6,237 nt of DNA from DATDDB01 sp035260545 (GTDB taxonomy: Bacteria > Pseudomonadota > Gammaproteobacteria > Burkholderiales > Gallionellaceae), in contig DATFUZ010000034.1 in NCBI GenBank assembly GCA_035260545.1, positions 1 through 6,237 on the forward strand, given 5' to 3'. Shown piece after piece: positions 1 to 6,237 of this stretch; position 1 is the stretch's first letter; each line of letters starts with the position of its first letter. Below the pieces are notes generated by a model. It was not told where the DNA came from, made no database searches, and saw nothing but the letters and a program-made list of their open reading frames with translations. The translations under genes were made by a program, and so were the position numbers.

Positions 1-88
1 GTCCCGGTGCAACGTCACGACCGTGTGCCAGTTCATAGTCGAACAGGATAGGCAGGGGCACATCCAGCGCAACGCGAACGATGGACAT
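1..88 (-). CDS. priA: Primosomal protein N' (replication restart helicase PriA), N-terminal fragment
   Basis: Only the first 29 codons are in the window; the gene continues past the left edge. The translation begins MSIVRVALDVPLPILFDYEL, which matches the start of proteobacterial PriA, where a short strand and an LDxPLxxxFDY motif open the N-terminal 3'-DNA-binding domain. PriA is a superfamily 2 DNA helicase that recognises abandoned replication forks and starts primosome assembly so that DnaB can be reloaded. The start is well fixed: the ATG at 88-86 is directly preceded by an in-frame TAG (91-89), so no upstream extension is possible. The ribosome binding site is weak; only an AAGA-like stretch lies just upstream. 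The gene is co-directional with hemE, 289 bp downstream of it, and separated from it by a terminator-like hairpin, so it probably has its own promoter in the spacer. Recognition rests on 29 residues plus the hemE-priA neighbourhood, which I recall as common in betaproteobacteria. Confidence 0.88.
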   Translation of the reverse strand, partial: MSIVRVALDVPLPILFDYELAHGRDVAPG

Positions 89-164
89 CTATCTTGGATA
101 ACTGTAGTTCAGCGGAGGTCTGCAAGTGCAGGGCAACATACTGGCGTGGCTTGGGTATTATTTG

Positions 165-199
165 TTGTCCACAAAAGCTGTAGATAAGGCTGTTGAAAA
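165..199. promoter_or_regulatory. Cluster of three DnaA-box-like 9-mers upstream of priA
   Basis: Three 9-mers resemble the DnaA box TTWTNCACA. TTGTCCACA at 165-173 is on the plus strand and differs from TTATCCACA only at base 3; TTGTCCACA is itself the preferred box in GC-rich Streptomyces. TTATCTACA is read on the minus strand at 187-179 and has one mismatch. TTTTCAACA is read on the minus strand at 199-191 and has one mismatch. Their starts are 14 and 12 bp apart, roughly one helical turn. The cluster lies 77 bp upstream of the priA start. That matches are present is observed; that DnaA binds here, for example to tune priA expression to replication, is inference. No box is a perfect match, and AT-rich DNA gives chance near-matches. 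Confidence 0.35.
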
Positions 200-256
200 C
201 TCAACGACAACGCTCATAACTGTCAGCCCCGTATACGCTTTTGCCGCCCTGCTCAT

Positions 257-285
257 TTTATATGCGCAGCACAACCAACGAAAAA
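257..285 (-). promoter_or_regulatory. Weak candidate promoter for priA
   Basis: Read on the minus strand, TATAAA (262-257) is a 5-of-6 match to the sigma-70 -10 hexamer. It lies 17 bp downstream of TTTTTC (285-280), a poor -35 with only its first bases matching. A transcript from here would have a leader of about 160 nt before the priA ATG and would run through the DnaA-like boxes. The -10 is reasonable and the spacing ideal, but the -35 is weak, and other AT-rich hexamers in the spacer could serve instead. Confidence 0.2.
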
Positions 286-304
286 ACAATATGTTACGCG
301 CCAG

Positions 305-336
305 AAAAGCCGCCTTTAGGGACTTCCCCTAGCGGC
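305..336 (-). terminator. Probable intrinsic terminator of hemE
   Basis: On the minus strand a GCCGCTAGGG arm (336-327), a GAAGT loop (326-322) and a CCCTA + AAG bulge + GCGGC arm (321-309) give ten base pairs interrupted by one three-base bulge. Four T residues follow directly (308-305). It begins 41 nt after the hemE stop codon, the right place and orientation to end the hemE transcript. The short T run and the bulge make it a moderate rather than strong terminator. There is no T run on the plus-strand side. Confidence 0.55.
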
Positions 337-367
337 ACAGGGGGTTGTGCGTTCCCTGTGCACAACC
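335..367. repeat. Two overlapping 8-bp perfect inverted repeats just after hemE
   Basis: GCACAGGG (335-342) is perfectly complementary to CCCTGTGC (354-361). GGTTGTGC (343-350) is perfectly complementary to GCACAACC (360-367). The arms interleave (first left, second left, first right, second right) and the two right arms share only bases 360-361. In RNA they could therefore form two alternative hairpins with loops of 11 and 9 nt, or almost both at once as an H-type pseudoknot. They lie between the hemE stop codon and the terminator-like hairpin. No function is established. Confidence 0.6.
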
Positions 368-397
368 GCGCGAAAAATCAAGCGGTTTTTTGCGCGG
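366..397. repeat. Inverted repeat spanning the hemE stop codon
   Basis: CCGCGC (366-371) pairs with GCGCGG (392-397) and AAAAA (373-377) pairs with TTTTT (387-391), with G372 bulged and a 9-nt loop (378-386). That gives 11 base pairs. The hemE TGA (380-378) lies in the loop. On the minus strand the repeat is followed by TTGTGC rather than a T run, so it is not a classical terminator by itself. It may form a 3' stabilising stem or part of a composite termination region. Its outer two bases (366-367) are shared with the neighbouring inverted repeat. Confidence 0.5.
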
Positions 398-1466
398 TGC
401 TGGCGTGGTAGCGGCGGCTCAACTCGTGTACCGCGGTGACCAGCGCCGCCGCGTTTTCCGGGTCGGTGTGTTGGGAAATGCCGTGGCCGAGGTTGAAGAC
501 GTGTCCGCTGCCGTAGCCATAGCTGGCCAGCACTTTTTCCACCTCGTTACGGATGACTTCCGGCGTGGAAAACAGCACGGCAGGATCGATATTGCCCTGC
601 AGCGCCACCTTGTGCCCGACCTTCTGGCGGGCCACGCCGATGTCCATGGTCCAGTCGAGGCCAACGGCATCGCAGCCGATGTCGGCGATGCTCTCTATCC
701 ACAGGCCGCCGCCCTTGGTGAATACCACGCTGGGTATCCGCACCCCGTCCTTTTCCTTGATGAGCCCTGCGACGATGCGCTGCGCGTAGGGCAGGGAGAA
801 CTCGTGATAGGCATAATGGGACAGCGTGCCGCCCCAGGAGTCGAAGATCATCACGGCCTGCGCCCCGGCCTCGATCTGGGCGTTGAGGTAAGCGGTCACT
901 GCCTGCGCCGTCACCTCGAGGATGCGGTGCATCAGCTTCGGCTCCTTGTACATCATGGTCTTGACGCGGGCATAGTCGTCGCTGCTGCCGCCCTCCACCA
1001 TGTAGCAGGCAAGCGTCCATGGGCTGCCGGAGAAGCCGATCAGCGGCACGCGGCCGTCCAGCGTCTTGCGGATTTGCGATACCGCGTCGGTGACGTACTT
1101 CAGGTCCGAGCCGATGTCGGGCACGCGCAGGGCGTTGACCGCTGCCTCGTCGCGCACCGGGCGCTCGAACTTCGGTCCCTCGCCTTCGGCGAAATACAGG
1201 CCCAGTCCCATCGCATCGGGCACGGTCAGGATGTCGGAGAACAGGATGGCGGCGTCGAGCGGGAAGCGGTCCAAGGGCTGGATGGTGACTTCCGTGGCCA
1301 GATCCGGGCTCTTGCACAGGTTGAGGAAGCTGCCGGCGCGCTTGCGCGTCTCACAGTATTCGGGCAGGTAGCGGCCGGCCTGGCGCATCATCCACACCGG
1401 GGTGTATTCAACAGGCTGGCGCAGCAGGGCGCGCAGGAAAGTGTCGTTCTTTACTCTGAAGTTCAT
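378..1466 (-). CDS. hemE: Uroporphyrinogen III decarboxylase
   Basis: Cytosolic enzyme that removes the four acetate carboxyl groups of uroporphyrinogen III to give coproporphyrinogen III in heme biosynthesis, without a cofactor. The 362 residues fit the family (E. coli about 354), and the single TIM-barrel domain fills the chain. Visible motifs: MRQAGRYLPEY at 27-37 with the two substrate-carboxylate-binding arginines R28 and R32; FSDIL with the catalytic aspartate D78; GFSGSPWTLACYMVEGG at 144-160 including active-site Y155; IFDSWGG at 207-213 with S210; GNIDP at 291-295; and NLGHGI at 325-330 with H328. All key residues are present. The ATG at 1466-1464 is the only usual start codon after an in-frame TGA at 1487-1485, so the start is fixed. 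A weak GGGA ribosome binding site lies 6 nt upstream. hemE lies 172 bp after gltD with no clear terminator between them, so read-through from gltBD is possible. A hairpin terminator follows the gene. Confidence 0.98.
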   Translation of the reverse strand: MNFRVKNDTFLRALLRQPVEYTPVWMMRQAGRYLPEYCETRKRAGSFLNLCKSPDLATEVTIQPLDRFPLDAAILFSDILTVPDAMGLGLYFAEGEGPKFERPVRDEAAVNALRVPDIGSDLKYVTDAVSQIRKTLDGRVPLIGFSGSPWTLACYMVEGGSSDDYARVKTMMYKEPKLMHRILEVTAQAVTAYLNAQIEAGAQAVMIFDSWGGTLSHYAYHEFSLPYAQRIVAGLIKEKDGVRIPSVVFTKGGGLWIESIADIGCDAVGLDWTMDIGVARQKVGHKVALQGNIDPAVLFSTPEVIRNEVEKVLASYGYGSGHVFNLGHGISQHTDPENAAALVTAVHELSRRYHASTAQKTA

Positions 1467-1638
1467 GATGAATCCCGGTTCAGTTCACCACATGGGCACC
1501 AAGCCACAGAAGAACCGGAACGTCCCGGCCGCCAGCGCACAGCCGGCTGACGAATCCCCTCGCCTGCCGGCCGCCGCCTGCTGCGGCTGCCTTTCTCTGT
1601 ACCTGCATGCCCAGTGATGGGTTGCTAATTGTTTTCTT
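1467..1638. other. gltD-hemE intergenic spacer, no clear terminator or promoter
   Basis: This 172-bp, GC-rich spacer separates the gltD stop from the hemE start. I find no hairpin followed by a T run in the minus direction, so gltBD transcripts may read into hemE or end by another route such as Rho. The best stem-loop is 1569-1577 paired with 1583-1591 (eight pairs, one mismatch, loop CTGCT). It has a T-rich flank only on the plus-strand side, where there is no gene to terminate. CAGCCGGCTG (1540-1549) is a perfect 10-bp palindrome. No convincing -35/-10 pair for hemE was seen. Confidence 0.55.
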
Positions 1639-3102
1639 TCAGCGCGGCAGCACGGACGAACCCATCAGGAATTCGTCGACCGCGCGCGCGGCCTGCCGCC
1701 CTTCGCGGATCGCCCACACCACCAGCGACTGGCCGCGGCGCATGTCGCCCGCCGCGAACACCTTCTTCACGCTGGTGTGGTAGCTCTTCGCACCTTCGGT
1801 ATCCGCCTTGGCATTGCCGCGGCCATCCTTTTCCACGCCGAAGGCGTCCAGCACCTGCGCCAGCGGGTTGGTAAAGCCCATGGCGAGAAAGACCAGGTCG
1901 GCCTTGATCTCGAACTCGGTTCCCGCAACCTCGATCAGCTTGCCATTGATAAATTCGACGCGCACCGCCTTGATCGCGGTGAGGCGGCCGTTTTCGCCGA
2001 CGAATTCCTTGGTCGCGATGGCCCAGTCGCGAGAGCAGCCCTCTTCATGGGAACTGGAGGTGCGCAGCCGGAGCGGCCAGTAGGGCCAGGTCAGGGCCTT
2101 GTTCTCCTGTTCCGGCGGCCGCGGCATGACTTCTATCTGGGTGATCGAAGCCGCACCGTGGCGGTTGGAGGTGCCCACGCAGTCGGAACCGGTGTCGCCG
2201 CCGCCGATTACCACCACGTGCTTGCCAGTCGCGGAGATCGGGTTCTTGCCCTCGCCCGCCACTTCCTTGTTCTGCGGGATCAGGAATTCCAGCGCAAAAT
2301 GGACGCCCGCAAGTTCGCGTCCCGGCACCGGCAGGTCGCGCGGCTGTTCGGCGCCACCGGCCAGGATCACTGCATCAAAGTCCTTCAGCAGTTCCTTGGG
2401 CGTCACGGTCTTCTTCGCGTCGTTGACGACGGCCCTGCCTGGCGCTTCCTTGCCGACGTAGGTGTGCGTCTTGAACTTCACGCCTTCCGCTTCAAGTTGC
2501 GCCATGCGCCAGTCGAGCAGGCGCTTGTCCAGTTTGAAATCCGGGATGCCATAGCGCATCAGGCCGCCGATGCGGCTGTTCTTTTCGAACACGGTGACGG
2601 CGTGGCCGGCGCGCGCCAGCTGTTGCGCTGCCGCCAGCCCCGCAGGGCCGGATCCGACCACGGCCACTTTCTTGCCGGTTTTCCTTTTCGCGGGCTGCGG
2701 CACGACCCAGCCGTTCTCGCCGCCCTTGTCGATGATGGCGTGCTCGATGGACTTGATGCCGACCGCGTCGTCGTTGATATTCAGCGTGCACGCCGCCTCG
2801 CACGGAGCGGGGCAAATGCGGCCGGTGATTTCCGGGAAGTTGTTGGTGGAGTGCAGCACGTCCAGCGCCTGCTTCCAGTTGCCGCGGTACACCAGGTCGT
2901 TCCAGTCGGGAATGATATTGTTCACCGGGCAGCCGTTGTTGCAGAACGGAATGCCGCAGTCCATGCAGCGCGCGCCCTGCTGCTTGGCCTCCGCATCGGT
3001 CAGGTGCGGCACGAACTCGCGATAGTCCTGCACGCGCTGGGCGACCGGCGCGTAGTCCTCGGCCACCCGAGCAAATTCTATGAATCCGGTTGGCTTGCCC
3101 AT
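1639..3102 (-). CDS. gltD: Glutamate synthase (NADPH) small (beta) subunit
   Basis: Beta subunit of bacterial NADPH-GOGAT. It oxidises NADPH on FAD and passes electrons through iron-sulfur clusters to the FMN site of GltB, where 2-oxoglutarate is aminated to glutamate. The 487 residues are slightly longer than E. coli GltD (about 472). The N-terminal [4Fe-4S] region shows C46, C49, C54 and C58, then C97, C101 and C105. Next comes an adrenodoxin-reductase-like flavoprotein core: FAD-binding Rossmann motif GSGPAG (150-155) ending in E173; NADPH-binding GGGDTG (300-305); and C-terminal FAD-contacting AAGD (450-453) with VWAIREGRQAA (462-472). The ATG at 3102-3100 directly follows the gltB TAA, and a strong AAGGAGG lies 8 nt upstream inside gltB, which fixes the start and suggests translational coupling. 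It is the second gene of a gltBD operon. All expected motifs are present and there is no frameshift. Confidence 0.98.
   Translation of the reverse strand: MGKPTGFIEFARVAEDYAPVAQRVQDYREFVPHLTDAEAKQQGARCMDCGIPFCNNGCPVNNIIPDWNDLVYRGNWKQALDVLHSTNNFPEITGRICPAPCEAACTLNINDDAVGIKSIEHAIIDKGGENGWVVPQPAKRKTGKKVAVVGSGPAGLAAAQQLARAGHAVTVFEKNSRIGGLMRYGIPDFKLDKRLLDWRMAQLEAEGVKFKTHTYVGKEAPGRAVVNDAKKTVTPKELLKDFDAVILAGGAEQPRDLPVPGRELAGVHFALEFLIPQNKEVAGEGKNPISATGKHVVVIGGGDTGSDCVGTSNRHGAASITQIEVMPRPPEQENKALTWPYWPLRLRTSSSHEEGCSRDWAIATKEFVGENGRLTAIKAVRVEFINGKLIEVAGTEFEIKADLVFLAMGFTNPLAQVLDAFGVEKDGRGNAKADTEGAKSYHTSVKKVFAAGDMRRGQSLVVWAIREGRQAARAVDEFLMGSSVLPR

Positions 3103-6237
<3,135 letters not shown>

Larger units (their letters stand above)
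89..377. other. hemE-priA intergenic region with structured repeats and DnaA-like boxes
   Basis: This 289-bp spacer is visibly less GC-rich than the flanking genes, especially at about 150-310. From the hemE side it holds overlapping inverted repeats (335-367), an intrinsic-terminator-like hairpin (309-336 with a T run at 305-308), a possible promoter for priA, and a cluster of degenerate DnaA-box-like 9-mers (165-199). A 68-codon open frame on the plus strand (126-332) starts at a GTG with GGAGG seven bases upstream, and its middle is hydrophobic. I do not call it a gene: its third-codon-position GC is near 55 percent by my hand count, far below the strong GC3 bias of the neighbouring genes, and its last codons are the terminator hairpin itself. 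Confidence 0.7.

Noticed and set aside
193..220. TTGAAA and CATAAC, 16 bp apart on the plus strand, as a promoter.
   Set aside because: There is no credible plus-strand gene downstream, and the hexamers overlap the DnaA-like boxes in AT-rich DNA, where chance matches are common.
547..1317. A 256-codon minus-strand frame inside hemE, with similar frames inside gltD and gltB.
   Set aside because: These are out-of-frame overlaps rich in Arg, Ala, Pro and His, typical of shifted reading in GC-rich genes, and they match no family I recognise.
345..1550. A 401-codon open frame on the plus strand covering hemE.
   Set aside because: It has the same cause: it is codon-aligned with hemE and stays open because hemE avoids TTA, CTA and TCA. 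The hemE strand carries the full set of active-site motifs.
1569..1591. A GC-rich hairpin between gltD and hemE as a possible terminator.
   Set aside because: Its T-rich flank is on the plus-strand side only, opposite to the direction of transcription of every gene here, so it would not terminate gltBD.

Overview
The window is a GC-rich chromosomal segment carrying housekeeping genes, all on the minus strand. The protein sequences and the run gltB-gltD-hemE-priA look betaproteobacterial, probably order Burkholderiales and perhaps close to Oxalobacteraceae. That placement is inferred from sequence resemblance and was not tested by a search. Transcription runs from high to low coordinates.

Region by region, in transcription order. 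(1) 6237-3103: the C-terminal ~1044 residues of the glutamate synthase large subunit (gltB); its N-terminal glutaminase domain lies beyond the window. (2) 3102-1639: the glutamate synthase small subunit (gltD), complete. It starts on the base after the gltB stop codon and in the same reading frame. (3) 1638-1467: a 172-bp spacer with no clear terminator for gltBD. (4) 1466-378: uroporphyrinogen decarboxylase (hemE), complete. (5) 377-89: a 289-bp spacer, less GC-rich than the genes. It holds a series of overlapping inverted repeats, an intrinsic-terminator-like hairpin after hemE, and three degenerate DnaA-box-like 9-mers in front of priA. (6) 88-1: the first 29 codons of the primosomal helicase priA, running off the left edge.

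GltB and GltD form NADPH-dependent glutamate synthase, which makes glutamate from glutamine and 2-oxoglutarate. Glutamate is also the precursor of tetrapyrroles by the C5 pathway that proteobacteria such as these are expected to use, and HemE acts further along that route, so gltBD and hemE are loosely linked metabolically. PriA restarts stalled replication forks and has no obvious metabolic link.

I see no mobile element, CRISPR array, tRNA or rRNA, and no credible new multi-gene system. The long plus-strand open frames opposite hemE and gltBD are codon-register shadows. The points most worth a second look are the hemE-priA spacer (structured repeats, DnaA-like boxes, a doubtful small ORF) and the in-frame gltB-stop-gltD junction.
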